Positions 17,257-26,559 of a stretch of 64,000 bases of DNA are shown one piece after another. Every line of letters begins with the position of its first letter. Positions within the stretch are counted from its first letter, which is position 1. Made by a program: the position numbers and the translations under genes. The stretch is from Edaphocola aurantiacus (GTDB lineage: Bacteria; Bacteroidota; Bacteroidia; Chitinophagales; Chitinophagaceae): positions 310,001 to 374,000 of the forward strand of contig NZ_VOSI01000003.1 of assembly GCF_019797745.1 (NCBI RefSeq). The letters run 5' to 3'. The notes beneath the pieces were generated by a model. It had not been told where the DNA came from. It searched no databases and saw nothing but the letters and a program-made list of their open reading frames with translations.

Positions 17257-17991
17257 TCATATGCCAGCCGCAAGTACGTCGGCAATGTGCATTGTTTTTA
17301 AAGGAATATGTTGTTTCTGAATGTAGGCATCAAGGTGCATGAGGCAGGACATATCGCTGGAGATGATGTACTCTACTCCGGCAGCCAATGCGCTCTCCAC
17401 CTTATTCTGCGCCATACCGATTGATATAGGTTCAAACTTAACGGCAAAGGTTCCGCCGAAACCGCAACAGGTCTCGCATTCCTTCATCTCGGTCAGTTCC
17501 AGTCCCTGTACCTGTGCTAATAACTGTCTTGGCTGATCTTTGATATGGCATTCTCTGAGTGCACCGCAGCCGTCATGGTAAGTGGCTTTAGCCGGGAAGG
17601 ATACATTCAGGTCATTCACTTTCAAAACGGATACCAGGAAGTCTGCAAATTCAAATATCCTGGGTTTGATTTTCTTATACGTATTGTATTCGGCTGCATT
17701 CTTGAGCAGGTGATCATATTGGTTGACAACATAGCCTACGCAGGAGCCCGATGGAGCTACAATATAACGATCCGTGCCACCAAAGTCTTTACAAAACTTT
17801 TTGGCAATAGAACGGGCTTCATCCTGGAAGCCGCTGTTACAGGCCGGCTGTCCGCAACAGGTCTGGCCTTTGGGATAATTTACCGAACAACCTAACTGCT
17901 CCAATACCTTTACCATATTCAATCCCGTTTCGGGAAAAAGCTGGTCGATAAAACAAGGTATAAAAATATCTACTTGCACTTGCTGCTTCAT
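17257..17991 (-). CDS. LutA/YkgE-like (Fe-S)-binding protein with two CCG domains
   Basis: 244 residues. Two cysteine-rich CCG domains are plain: CFIDQLFPETG...TCCGQPACNSG at the N terminus and HDGCGALRE...CETCCGFGGTF at ~145-195. This is the YkgE/LutA subunit type, which in other bacteria works with LutB and LutC in L-lactate oxidation to pyruvate. No lutB or lutC gene lies in this window, so here it may be a stand-alone electron-transfer subunit. The ATG follows the upstream gene's TAA with no gap (TAAATG), so translation is probably coupled. It belongs to the four-gene minus-strand unit starting at 18874. Confidence 0.87.
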   Translation of the reverse strand: MKQQVQVDIFIPCFIDQLFPETGLNMVKVLEQLGCSVNYPKGQTCCGQPACNSGFQDEARSIAKKFCKDFGGTDRYIVAPSGSCVGYVVNQYDHLLKNAAEYNTYKKIKPRIFEFADFLVSVLKVNDLNVSFPAKATYHDGCGALRECHIKDQPRQLLAQVQGLELTEMKECETCCGFGGTFAVKFEPISIGMAQNKVESALAAGVEYIISSDMSCLMHLDAYIQKQHIPLKTMHIADVLAAGI

Positions 17992-18555
17992 TTATCCGAT
18001 CCTTTTTAAGAGTTGTTCTTCTACTTTCTGAAAAACCATCTGCGGCTGATGGGTACGCCATTCATCATATTCCTGGAAGAATATGTAACGGGGTATACCA
18101 GCCTGTTTCATTTCCTGATACAGGTGTCCCGGCAGGCCCAGCATAACGATCCAGCCGCCCTCATCGCTGATGTCTTCATTCCATTCTTCATAATAGCTGT
18201 CATCGCTGCTATGAAAGTTCAGCACATTTTCTGCAATCAGGATGTACTTATAGATTCCTTCATTGATCAACAGATCTATGATTTCCCGTTTCAGGGTCAT
18301 GATGTCATTGTTAATCGCATCATTCCACTCGCCCAGCAGCTCTATGATAGCATAACCTTCTTCATAGTCTGCAAACAGGATTTTCAGGTATAATGTATTG
18401 GACCCGAAATCGTCCCATTGCGGGTGAATATAATAATTGTATATCGTCTGGCTGAACTCAAATTCGCTGTACTCCCTTCCGTAAAAAGGGGACAGAGGAT
18501 CTTCTTCCGACATATACAGGTGTCGCCATTGATAATAGGGTTCTATATGCTGCAT
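17992..18555 (-). CDS. Conserved hypothetical protein (187 aa)
   Basis: Not recognised. An acidic, aromatic-rich soluble protein without signal peptide or membrane segment. Notable are the tyrosine-rich N terminus (SPFYGREYSEFEFSQTIYNYY), a central acidic patch (SSDDSYYEEWNEDISDEGG) and a C-terminal helix. It sits exactly between rhodanese and LutA-like genes: its start is 1 bp after the rhodanese stop and its own stop abuts the LutA-like ATG. Such tight packing means co-translation and a shared pathway, but no function can be assigned. Confidence 0.75.
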   Translation of the reverse strand: MQHIEPYYQWRHLYMSEEDPLSPFYGREYSEFEFSQTIYNYYIHPQWDDFGSNTLYLKILFADYEEGYAIIELLGEWNDAINNDIMTLKREIIDLLINEGIYKYILIAENVLNFHSSDDSYYEEWNEDISDEGGWIVMLGLPGHLYQEMKQAGIPRYIFFQEYDEWRTHQPQMVFQKVEEQLLKRIG

Positions 18556-18556
18556 A

Positions 18557-18874
18557 TTAAATATTTGCGTCCCCGAAAGCTGCGCGCCAGGCCAGGATAC
18601 CTCCTTCCATATTTACAACATGGGTGAATCCCATTTGCTCCAGCAACATGCATGCTTCCAGACTTCTTTTACCGGCCTGACAATGTACAATGATTTCCTG
18701 CTCCTGAATTTCTTCCAGGTTTTCAGAATCGAAATTGCGCAGTTTGCTTAATGGCAGCAAAATAGCACCGATATTGTCATTGTAATATTCTGCAGACTCT
18801 CTTACATCGATAATGTTTAATTGCTCTCCGTTGTCCAGTCTTTCTTTAACGGCTTGTACAGTAGTATTGGTCAT
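18557..18874 (-). CDS. Single-domain rhodanese-like sulfurtransferase
   Basis: 105-residue rhodanese. The active-site loop is VHCQAGKRS with the persulfide cysteine at C65; upstream are IIDVRESAEY (CH2A motif) and NIGAILLPLSKL, downstream MEGGILAWRAAFG. Such small proteins (GlpE/PspE type) carry sulfane sulfur to acceptors. Start ATG 18872-18874 is fixed by the minus-strand -7 element at 18902-18909, which rules out the upstream in-frame ATG at 18904. First gene of the rhodanese / unknown / LutA-like / thioredoxin-like operon. Confidence 0.9.
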   Translation of the reverse strand: MTNTTVQAVKERLDNGEQLNIIDVRESAEYYNDNIGAILLPLSKLRNFDSENLEEIQEQEIIVHCQAGKRSLEACMLLEQMGFTHVVNMEGGILAWRAAFGDANI

Positions 18875-18901
18875 GATATCAATTAGTTTTGAGTAATGCT
18901 G

Positions 18902-18909
18902 CAAACCTA
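18902..18909 (-). promoter_or_regulatory. -7 element of the rhodanese operon
   Basis: On the minus strand TAGGTTTG (TAnnTTTG), about 28 bp before the rhodanese ATG. Confidence 0.58.
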
Positions 18910-19026
18910 ATTAAAATACAGCTAAGTTTCGAGAAAATTAGGTTAAAAAAACGTGCGCTCTTTAGCAAAAAATTGGCATGGTCTCCAACACTTTAATCCC
19001 TATTTTTACGAATAAAATCGAATACT

Positions 19027-19305
19027 ATGGCGATGTCAAAATTTTCATGGGGCGTGATCAGCGGAGTAGTGCTTGGATTTTTATTTGCCCCTACTAATGG
19101 TTCTAAAACGCGTAAGACAGTAGCGAATGTGGCTTGCGGTATAAAATCTAAATTCGACAGCATCTTCCGCTCAAAAGAAGATGAACTGGAAGAGCTGCGC
19201 CGCCTGCTGGCCGATGATTCTGTAAGCCTCACCGATGCTGATCGGAAAAAGCTGGTACAACTGATTGAAAATAACCAGAAAGTACTGCGCGAAATGGACG
19301 TGTAA
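19027..19305 (+). CDS. YtxH-domain small membrane-associated protein
   Basis: 92 residues. The N terminus SWGVISGVVLGFLFAPTNGSKTRK is the YtxH/GvpP pattern: a glycine-rich hydrophobic helix ending in an AP-x-x-G-x-x-x-R loop. The rest is an acidic-basic helical tail (EDELEELRRLLADD). The family is linked to general stress in other bacteria but has no defined activity. It starts divergently from the rhodanese operon and runs tail-to-tail into the FUSC gene with only 6 bp between stops. Confidence 0.8.
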   Translation: MAMSKFSWGVISGVVLGFLFAPTNGSKTRKTVANVACGIKSKFDSIFRSKEDELEELRRLLADDSVSLTDADRKKLVQLIENNQKVLREMDV

Positions 19306-19311
19306 AATTCA

Positions 19312-21465
19312 CTAATGTATCAGGCTGGAATACAGCGCGCTCAATTCAATATGCAGCCGCTCCAGGTTGATCTTTTGCTGTGCAGAAACCATTATGGCTG
19401 CATAGCTCATCTCCGGGTATATGCCCGTTTCATCGATGGTGATATCGGGCATACCCTTAAGCAGGGTTATTGTTTTCTGAAATAAGTCATCTATCTGCCG
19501 TATCAGTTTATCGGCAGGCAGGTTTATGGTAGGGCTGGCTTCTCCGGCCTCTTTCTCGTCTACATAAGCATTCAGCTCACGCGTAATACGGATATTGTAA
19601 GTGATAGCCGTAAAGTAGGCTGCGCCAATATTTTTATTAGCACGATATTTAGGTTCCGTCAGGTAGCGGTTAAGGGAGTCAAAAGCATTGCTGTTGCTGG
19701 ATTCTGCGGCTATCTTATAGATAACCCAGGGCTTTTGCTGCTGTTCTGCTTCGCGGACACCCATCAGGAACTGGTAGTACTTATAATTTGCAATAACTGC
19801 CTTGCCCAGGTAATTGGGCAATAATTTTTTGTCCCATGAAGGGAATAACAGGAACCCAGAGATAACGGCCATAACTGCTCCCAGAGCCGTTACAATAACC
19901 CGCTCCAGCAATATATTTGTGCTTACCTGGTTCTCTGCAGAGAGCAGACCGATCAGGAATATGGTAATGAAAAATGCGGCCCAGGAATAGTTTTTACGCA
20001 GGTTATAGATCATGAGGGTGGCACCGAAGAGCACCATGAAATGCCGGGTAATGTGGGCATAGGGCAACAACATGATCAATGAACCCAGTATAACCCCAGC
20101 AATAGTACCAATACTTCGTTCTATTCCCTTTTTTAACGTTGCACCAAAGAACGGCTGACTTACAATGATGACAGTAAGGGGCAGCCAGTACCCGTGATGC
20201 GGAAACCAGATTTGTGCAATACCGAGTCCTAAAGTCGCGGTGATGGCCATGCGCAGGGCATAGCGTAAGGTAAGGTTATCGAAATTGAGAAATTGTCTGA
20301 TATTGTTTTGCAGGTGCTTCGGATGCAGGATATTCAGTGTCTGCATCAGCGAATACTGGCTGAACATTAATTTCTCTTTTTCCGTAGATACTGTTTTAAT
20401 GGATAATTCTACCAGGTTGGTAAACCGGTTGATGTGCCGTACGATACGTTCACATTCTGGCAGCTGGCTTTCTTCAAACGTATACAGATGCTCCCGGAAC
20501 TTGCTCAGCCGCTCCAGGCGGGATTGTATGAGTAATAATTCTTCCTCCTTGCGGGTATAGAAGTAAAATGCCATACGGTTAGATACCTGCTCTACCACTT
20601 TAAGTATGGTATGCATCTGCAATATAAATGCTTCGCTCAGTGGTTTTTTAAATAACAGTACGGCATTATTGGCAATGCTGATGATCTGCAGACTAGCCAT
20701 AGAAGCGCATCTGCGGGCATAGCTCAGTTTCTTCTCCTGATCTGGCTGCTGTCTTTTTTCATCATACAGCTGACCGTACAATGCCAGAGAAGCATCAATT
20801 GCCGTTCTGATCTCTTTTTCTTTAAGATACAGGGCACGTATAGAGCTCTTTTTACTATTGGGGTCCCAGTCATTGGCTACCAGCAGCATCAGGTTTTCGA
20901 CGGCCTTCCATATGTTACCAATGGTTCTCCGGTAAGGTTTGCCCTGTGGCAGGAAGGAAAAGCTGAAAACCCCTATGCACATGGCCCAGAGGCCACCCAG
21001 GGCTACGAAATACATTCTTTCCTTTACGACAGGGAAGGGTACTTCGTGGGCAGAAGCAATCAGGTAAAATAGATAGATATTAATCGCCAGACCCAGCCCC
21101 CAGTCTCCCAGGTTTTTCATGAGGCCGCAACCCAGTGCTATGGGGAACATAAGCAGTACCGCCAGCCAGATATTTGCAGCGGCAATACTACCAATAAATG
21201 TAAACAGTACAGAAAATATGATAGCCGCAACCAGCAGCCGGGAACGGAAACCAGCCGATCCCTTCAGCTCTACAATGGATACTGTTTCTGCAGCGATCAC
21301 CATCCAGAAGTAATTCGGATTGGCCGATACAATACTGGCTATAACAGGCACAATAACGGATATGGCTACACGAAAACCCCAGCCCCATGCGGGTTCTACG
21401 ATTTCATTAGCCAACCTGTCTTTAAGTGATTGTAATTGTTTATTTATAGTCAATGTGTTCGGCAA
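19312..21465 (-). CDS. FUSC/YccS-family inner-membrane protein
   Basis: 717 residues, two hydrophobic modules separated by a long soluble stretch, as in YccS/YhfK: helices at ~30-170 (ISVIVPVIASIVSANPNYFWM, GCGLMKNLGDWGLG), a cytoplasmic region ~180-390, then a second set at ~400-545 (MAITATLGLGIAQIWFPHHG, YWLPLTVIIVSQPFFGATLK, RSIGTIAGVILGSL). The FUSC motif Y-W-x-x-x-T followed by G-x-x-x-x-R-x-x-G-T is present in the second half. Members are assumed to be efflux components; substrate unknown. It follows the OsmC gene by only 7 bp, so both are probably co-transcribed from the promoter at 21918. Confidence 0.87.
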   Translation of the reverse strand: MPNTLTINKQLQSLKDRLANEIVEPAWGWGFRVAISVIVPVIASIVSANPNYFWMVIAAETVSIVELKGSAGFRSRLLVAAIIFSVLFTFIGSIAAANIWLAVLLMFPIALGCGLMKNLGDWGLGLAINIYLFYLIASAHEVPFPVVKERMYFVALGGLWAMCIGVFSFSFLPQGKPYRRTIGNIWKAVENLMLLVANDWDPNSKKSSIRALYLKEKEIRTAIDASLALYGQLYDEKRQQPDQEKKLSYARRCASMASLQIISIANNAVLLFKKPLSEAFILQMHTILKVVEQVSNRMAFYFYTRKEEELLLIQSRLERLSKFREHLYTFEESQLPECERIVRHINRFTNLVELSIKTVSTEKEKLMFSQYSLMQTLNILHPKHLQNNIRQFLNFDNLTLRYALRMAITATLGLGIAQIWFPHHGYWLPLTVIIVSQPFFGATLKKGIERSIGTIAGVILGSLIMLLPYAHITRHFMVLFGATLMIYNLRKNYSWAAFFITIFLIGLLSAENQVSTNILLERVIVTALGAVMAVISGFLLFPSWDKKLLPNYLGKAVIANYKYYQFLMGVREAEQQQKPWVIYKIAAESSNSNAFDSLNRYLTEPKYRANKNIGAAYFTAITYNIRITRELNAYVDEKEAGEASPTINLPADKLIRQIDDLFQKTITLLKGMPDITIDETGIYPEMSYAAIMVSAQQKINLERLHIELSALYSSLIH

Positions 21466-21472
21466 TTCTATA

Positions 21473-21895
21473 TTAGTTTTCTGCTACACCATTCCAGGAG
21501 AAGGTTACGATTTTTTCGATTTCCGGATGTATACTTTCCATTACCGGGCAGGTTAATGCGGCACGCTCCAGGATCATTTTTTCCTTACTGGAATAGTTGT
21601 CCTGTCCGGTTACATTCAGGGCTACGGTAATGCCTCCGATGCGTCTCGGACTTTCAGCCATGCGCTTTGTAATATCACAGGTCGTACCCACGATATTGAT
21701 CTGGTGGTTTTCTGCAGCGATACCCATGATGGTGAGCATGCAGGAACCCAGTGCGGTAGCTACGAGATCGGTAGGGGAAAAACGCTCTCCTTTACCTTTA
21801 TTGTCAACTGGCGCATCTGTTTCAATCGTGTGTCCAGATTGCAGATGGGACGCCTCTGTTCTTAAGTTTCCGGTGTAAATAATTTTCGAGGTCAT
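21473..21895 (-). CDS. OsmC-family peroxiredoxin-like protein
   Basis: 140 residues. OsmC fold with its two redox cysteines: one in DLVATALGSCMLTIMG and one in ERAALTCPVMESIHPEIE. The family reduces organic hydroperoxides with thiols; this short YhfA-like branch is less well defined. The start is ATG 21893-21895 (MTSKIIYTGNL), supported by a -7 element 23 bp upstream on the minus strand; an earlier ATG at 21937 would lie upstream of the promoter. Heads the osmC-FUSC operon. Confidence 0.88.
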   Translation of the reverse strand: MTSKIIYTGNLRTEASHLQSGHTIETDAPVDNKGKGERFSPTDLVATALGSCMLTIMGIAAENHQINIVGTTCDITKRMAESPRRIGGITVALNVTGQDNYSSKEKMILERAALTCPVMESIHPEIEKIVTFSWNGVAEN

Positions 21896-21917
21896 TGCAG
21901 AATTTTGTATAAATTTA

Positions 21918-21925
21918 CAAAGATA
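21918..21925 (-). promoter_or_regulatory. -7 element of the osmC promoter
   Basis: Minus-strand TATCTTTG, exact TAnnTTTG. It lies just left of the start of the divergent gene at 21937. Confidence 0.62.
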
Positions 21926-21936
21926 AATCTCTATCA

Positions 21937-22800
21937 ATGAACTTGTTTGTAAAATTCTCCATAATATTTACAGCTGTTGTCTCCGGAAATATTGCTGCTC
22001 AGGCGCAATTGAAGAAAATGCAGTACCGTAACCGGGTAGCAGATACTGTTGTACTGGTCAATACCCAGGAAGCGGAAGCCAAGGTAAAGGGACCTAAGCC
22101 CCTGCGCCGCGAACATGCTATCGGGTTCCGTGCCAATACGGATGGCTGGAATGCGTATTATAATTATGGTATTATCAAGAAAAATGATGGCCCCAAGTAC
22201 GAAATAGATCGTTATTTTGACGTGTTGTTTCTGCAACTGGAGATAGGCGAGAAGCGCCACCCTAAAGAGGTGCGTGACTTTCGCTACGATGGAGGATCTT
22301 CTTTTCAAAACCCGCTGTTATCTTTATTCAGCACCGAAATGTTCCGATATGGTAAGATCAATACTTTTTACCAGGCCAAGATCGGAGTGGGCTATAAGAA
22401 GCTGATTGCGGGTAAGCCGGAACCACATACTGTATCCATACACTGGTCTACAGTGGGTGGGGTAAGTTTAGGGCTGCTAAAGCCTTATTACTTCCAGACG
22501 GATGCCGGGGGCTCTATAAAATTGAATCCGGATAGTGTGGCGCAACAGTTGGGCTCAAGACAGTTTCTGGGTGGATATGGATTTCGCAGAGGTTGGGATG
22601 AGATTAAGGTAGTGCCGGGTTTGCATCTGCGCTCTGGCCTGAAGTTTGACTATGCTGACAGGAGACAAAGACTGGCAGGATTGGAAGTAGGGGTGAATGC
22701 AGAAGTGTATTTTCAAAAAATACACCAGATGGCTTTCCAGGATCCGAAATCATTCTTCTTTAACGCTTATGCTTCATTTGAGCTGGGCTGGAAGAAGTAA
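21937..22800 (+). CDS. Exported outer-membrane-type protein, unknown function
   Basis: 287 residues with a signal peptide ending near AAQAQ. No family is recognised with certainty. After ~30 residues the protein is rich in alternating aromatic/hydrophobic strands (HAIGFRANTDGWNAYYNYG, FYQAKIGVGYKKL, GGYGFRRGWDEIKVVPGLHL) and ends in an FELGWKK strand, which suggests a small beta-barrel. The N-terminal motif RREHAIGFRANTDGW is probably diagnostic of a Bacteroidota-specific family. It is followed 24 bp later by a small exported protein gene, so the pair may be co-transcribed. No clear promoter element was seen. Confidence 0.65.
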   Translation: MNLFVKFSIIFTAVVSGNIAAQAQLKKMQYRNRVADTVVLVNTQEAEAKVKGPKPLRREHAIGFRANTDGWNAYYNYGIIKKNDGPKYEIDRYFDVLFLQLEIGEKRHPKEVRDFRYDGGSSFQNPLLSLFSTEMFRYGKINTFYQAKIGVGYKKLIAGKPEPHTVSIHWSTVGGVSLGLLKPYYFQTDAGGSIKLNPDSVAQQLGSRQFLGGYGFRRGWDEIKVVPGLHLRSGLKFDYADRRQRLAGLEVGVNAEVYFQKIHQMAFQDPKSFFFNAYASFELGWKK

Positions 22801-22824
22801 ACAATAATTTATATAACCGATTAC

Positions 22825-23295
22825 ATGATTCAGAAAGCAGGTATTTATCTGTTGCTTTTTTGCCTTACGGCAATAGGTCTGTTTGCACAGACACCGGAAT
22901 ATAACACACTGAGGCTTTACAGAGGTAAAGTATATTATAATAACTGGCCGCAGAAGCATAAGGATCTGCTGAAGATCACTAAAAACAATCCTGTCGCCTA
23001 TAATGCTGTGGCAAGGGCAGGCACCAATAATGTAGCATCAGTAGTGTTTGGAGCCATTGGCGGCGGACTCATTGGCTTGCAGATTGGTAATGTAATAACG
23101 GGACAGCCTGTTAATAAGTACCTGCTGGGTGCGGGTCTGGCTGCTGTAGCCATCACCATTCCATTGGAGATTGCGCACAAAAAGCATTTGCGTAGAGCAG
23201 TCAGCAGTTATAATCAAGGGTCAACTACAGCGCGTAGTAAACAGCTGGAGTTAGGCCTGTGTGAAAACGGACTTGGTTTGCGACTAAAATTTTAG
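22825..23295 (+). CDS. Small exported/membrane protein, unknown function
   Basis: 156 residues. Signal peptide up to LFAQ, a soluble segment with YRGKVYYNNWPQKHKDLLKI, then two glycine-rich hydrophobic segments (ASVVFGAIGGGLIGLQIGNVI and LLGAGLAAVAITIPLEIA) and a short basic tail. Function unknown. It sits 24 bp after another exported protein and 39 bp before lipA on the same strand, so it could be in one transcript with either. Confidence 0.6.
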   Translation: MIQKAGIYLLLFCLTAIGLFAQTPEYNTLRLYRGKVYYNNWPQKHKDLLKITKNNPVAYNAVARAGTNNVASVVFGAIGGGLIGLQIGNVITGQPVNKYLLGAGLAAVAITIPLEIAHKKHLRRAVSSYNQGSTTARSKQLELGLCENGLGLRLKF

Positions 23296-23334
23296 GAACT
23301 TTGCCAGGCATTTTATTGAATTAACATATAGTAC

Positions 23335-24300
23335 ATGATAGAATTACCGGTGATTTCTACTGTTACGGCAGCAAGAAACAAAGAAGAGGAAGTGACCTAT
23401 GTAAACGGAAAGCCTAAAAAACCGAACTGGTTACGGGTGAAGTTGCCCACCGGGGAGGGATATAAACATGTGCGCGGACTGGTGGATAACCATAAGCTGC
23501 ACACGATCTGTGAGAGTGGTAACTGTCCTAATATGGGAGAGTGCTGGGGCGAAGGTACGGCTACCTTTATGATCCTTGGTAATATCTGTACCCGCAGCTG
23601 TGGCTTCTGTGCTGTAGCTACCGGCCGTCCGGAAGCGGTAGACTGGGATGAGCCGCAACGTGTAGCGGAAGCGATTCACCTGATGAAAGTGAAACATGCC
23701 GTAATTACTTCTGTAGACCGTGATGAGCTGAAAGATGGTGGTTCTATTATCTGGGCCAATACAATTAAAGCGGTAAAAGCATTAAATCCCGATACTACAC
23801 TGGAAACCCTGATTCCTGATTTCAGAGGGATATGGGATAATCTGCAAAATGTAATTGATGTTGCCCCTGAGGTAATCTCTCATAATGTAGAAACCGTAGA
23901 ACGCATGACCCGTAAAGTGCGTATACAGGCCAAATATCACCGCAGCCTTGAAGTGATTCGTCGCCTGCACGAAGGTGGCGTGCGTACGAAGAGCGGTATC
24001 ATGCTGGGTATCGGTGAAGAAAAGGATGAAGTATTGCAGACCATGCATGATCTGAAAGAGAATGGAGTGGATGTTATAACCATAGGCCAGTACCTGCAAC
24101 CAACTCCGAAACACTTACCGGTAGTGCGTTTTGTGCACCCAGATGAGTTTGCTTTCTATCGCGAAGAGGGATATAAAATGGGTATTGATTATGTAGAAAG
24201 CGGTCCGCTGGTACGTTCTTCTTACCATAGCGAAAAGCATGTGATACCAGGATATGGTAAAGCACAATGGGAGCAGGAGCAAAAAATGCACACTGCCTAA
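23335..24300 (+). CDS. lipA: Lipoyl synthase
   Basis: Radical SAM enzyme that inserts two sulfur atoms into protein-bound octanoate to make lipoate, needed by 2-oxoacid dehydrogenases such as the E1 partner encoded at 61.7 kb. Both clusters are visible: auxiliary-cluster cysteines C59, C64 and C70 ([20 protein letters not shown]) and the SAM-binding CxxxCxxC at C85-C89-C92 (ICTRSCGFC). Other family motifs: [31 protein letters not shown] and TIGQYLQPT. 321 residues, normal length. Terminator at 24330. Confidence 0.97.
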   Translation: MIELPVISTVTAARNKEEEVTYVNGKPKKPNWLRVKLPTGEGYKHVRGLVDNHKLHTICESGNCPNMGECWGEGTATFMILGNICTRSCGFCAVATGRPEAVDWDEPQRVAEAIHLMKVKHAVITSVDRDELKDGGSIIWANTIKAVKALNPDTTLETLIPDFRGIWDNLQNVIDVAPEVISHNVETVERMTRKVRIQAKYHRSLEVIRRLHEGGVRTKSGIMLGIGEEKDEVLQTMHDLKENGVDVITIGQYLQPTPKHLPVVRFVHPDEFAFYREEGYKMGIDYVESGPLVRSSYHSEKHVIPGYGKAQWEQEQKMHTA

Positions 24301-24329
24301 GCATTAAGCATAAACAGATTTTAAATCAT

Positions 24330-24374
24330 ATAAAAAGTAATGCCCCGGTCATTGACCGGGGCATTACTTTTTAT
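24330..24374. terminator. Bidirectional terminator between lipA and the M13 peptidase gene
   Basis: Nearly perfect 22-bp arms with GC core GCCCCGGTCA/TGACCGGGGC, flanked by A and T runs, between convergent genes. Confidence 0.93.
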
Positions 24375-24386
24375 ATGGAGCTTGTA

Positions 24387-26444
24387 TTACCAGATTTTTG
24401 CACGCTCATTCTCAGGACGGTACATTTTATCGCCGGGTTGAATGTTGAATGCTTTATAGAATGGTTCAAAATTGCTCAGAGGTCCGATCGCTCTCCATAC
24501 ACCAGGAGAGTGCGGATCAATTTTGATCAGTTGCAGCGTTCTCTTATCGGTAGCTTTACCTCTCCAGATCTGTGCCCAGCTGAGGAAGAAACGTTGATCC
24601 GGTGTGAAGCCGTCGATCATTTCATTGCTCTGGCCTTGTTCGGTTTTTTTGAATGCCTGGTAAGCAATCGCCAGACCGCCCAGATCCGCAATGTTTTCAC
24701 CTAAAGTCAGCTCACCGTTTACAGGTACGCTATCCAGCACTCTGTAGCTGTTGAATTGGTTTACAACGACCTGTGTTTTCGCTTTGAATTTCTCTTCATC
24801 TTCCGGTGTCCACCAGTTCTTCAGGTTACCATCCGCAGCATATTGTGCACCCTGGTCATCGAAGCCATGGGTCATTTCGTGACCGATTACTGCTCCGATA
24901 CCACCATAGTTGATCGCATCATCAGCATTGAAGTCAAAGAACGGGTACTGCAGGATAGCAGCAGGGAAAACGATCTCGTTGAACGCTGGGTTGTAGTACG
25001 CATTTACCGTATTCGGAGTCATAAACCACTCCATACGATCTACAGCTTTACCCAGTTTTTTCAACTCTTCGCTATAATTGAATGCAGCGGCGTTCAGTAC
25101 GTTTTGTGCATAGTTACCTTTAGTGATGGTCAGGCTGCTGTAGTCTTTCCATTTGTCCGGATAGCCGATTTTCTTCATGAAAGAGTTCAGCTTGGTCATG
25201 GCTTTTTCTTTAGTCACCGGGCTCATCCAGTCCAGTTGCTGAATGCGCTCGCCAAATGCAACCTGCAGGTTATTCACCAGCTCCAGCATTTTTTCTTTAG
25301 CTTCCGGTTTGAAGTTTTTGTCAACATACAGTTGGCCCAGCTGATCGCCGATATTGCCATTGATTACGCCCATAACGCGCTCCCAGCGTGGAGTTTGTTC
25401 TTTCTGGCCGCTCATTGTTTTACCATAAAACTCAAAGCTCAGGTTTTCAAACTGCTCGCTCAGGTAAGGAGACATATGACTGATCGTATGGAACAGCATA
25501 TATTGTTTCCAGGTAGCGATTGGTGTTGCCGTCAGCTCTTTAGATAATGCTTTGTAATAACCAGGATTACTTACCAGCATTTCTGTTTCGCCGTGGATGC
25601 CTAATTTAGTAAATACATCAGCCCAGTTAATGTTTGGTGTCTCTTTCGAAAATGCATTAATGTTGAATTTGTTATACATTTTCTGAGGGTCACGCATTTC
25701 AGTAGGGAAGAAAGATGCGTCTGCAAGCTTGTTTTCCAGTGCAAATACAGCCGCAGCATTTTTAGCCGCATCAACTTTATTTTGCCCTGAAGCGATCAGG
25801 ATATCAGTGATATACTTGATATAAGCAGTTCTGTTTTTAGCAGCATTTGCATCTTTATCAGTATAGTAGTCTTTAGAAGGTAAGCCCAGTCCGCCTTGTC
25901 CGAATTGAGTAATGATTTTGGTTACATCCTTATCATCAGGTCCGATATAGCCATTGATGATGGTAGGAATACCTTTACGGTTCAGGCTGGTCACCAGGTC
26001 CAGTAATTGTGCCGGTGTTTTAACCGCCTGGATAGCTTTTAATTCAGGATCGATTGCTTTAATCCCTAATTTATTGATGGCCTGAACATTCATACCGCTG
26101 TTATAAAAAGCAGATACGTTATATTCCTTAGAGCCTTTTGCTGCTGTGGTATTGTTTTTTACACTTTCCAGCAGGTTTTGCACTGCTTTATTGGTACGGT
26201 CTCTCAACTCATCAAAAGATCCCCAACGGGTTTTGTCTCCAGGGATCTCTGTTTTTTGAAGCCAGGTTCCGTTGGCATATTCAAAAAAGTTATCTCCGGG
26301 CTTTACAGACTTATCCATATTGGTCGGATCAATAAATTTAAAGTCCTTTGCAGCTGTATTCAGTTGGGCCTGAGCGTGCAAATTGTTCAGTGCTGCGCTG
26401 CCACACATGATGTAAGTTGCAATAACTAATTTTGAAAACTTCAT
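24387..26444 (-). CDS. M13-family (neprilysin/PepO-like) zinc metallopeptidase
   Basis: 685 residues with a signal peptide ending around LHAQAQ; likely periplasmic or surface-bound. Gluzincin motifs: H522-E-M-T-H526 in IGHEMTHGFDDQG, third ligand E583 in GENIADLGGLAIAYQAF, and the substrate-binding NAYYNPAFNEIVFPAAIL. The C terminus ends in tryptophan (ERAKIW) as is typical for M13. The family cleaves small peptides and acts in nutrition or peptide turnover in bacteria. Single-gene unit convergent with lipA. Firm family call. Confidence 0.95.
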   Translation of the reverse strand: MKFSKLVIATYIMCGSAALNNLHAQAQLNTAAKDFKFIDPTNMDKSVKPGDNFFEYANGTWLQKTEIPGDKTRWGSFDELRDRTNKAVQNLLESVKNNTTAAKGSKEYNVSAFYNSGMNVQAINKLGIKAIDPELKAIQAVKTPAQLLDLVTSLNRKGIPTIINGYIGPDDKDVTKIITQFGQGGLGLPSKDYYTDKDANAAKNRTAYIKYITDILIASGQNKVDAAKNAAAVFALENKLADASFFPTEMRDPQKMYNKFNINAFSKETPNINWADVFTKLGIHGETEMLVSNPGYYKALSKELTATPIATWKQYMLFHTISHMSPYLSEQFENLSFEFYGKTMSGQKEQTPRWERVMGVINGNIGDQLGQLYVDKNFKPEAKEKMLELVNNLQVAFGERIQQLDWMSPVTKEKAMTKLNSFMKKIGYPDKWKDYSSLTITKGNYAQNVLNAAAFNYSEELKKLGKAVDRMEWFMTPNTVNAYYNPAFNEIVFPAAILQYPFFDFNADDAINYGGIGAVIGHEMTHGFDDQGAQYAADGNLKNWWTPEDEEKFKAKTQVVVNQFNSYRVLDSVPVNGELTLGENIADLGGLAIAYQAFKKTEQGQSNEMIDGFTPDQRFFLSWAQIWRGKATDKRTLQLIKIDPHSPGVWRAIGPLSNFEPFYKAFNIQPGDKMYRPENERAKIW

Positions 26445-26559
26445 CTTTAACGTTTTTATTTTAAGTGTAAAAGTAGTTTATTTGTAAGATAAGTGCATAC
26501 CCTGACGGGGGTAAAAATCGGGGGATTTTCCACGGTTGTGCATTATTCTTGTTTTGTAT

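Noticed and set aside
17257-17991. Complete lactate-utilisation operon
   Set aside because: Only a LutA-like gene is present; neighbours are rhodanese, an unknown and a thioredoxin-like gene, with no lutB or lutC.
24756-25547. Long plus-strand frame opposite the M13 peptidase
   Set aside because: Shadow of the peptidase gene, whose zinc motifs fix the true frame.
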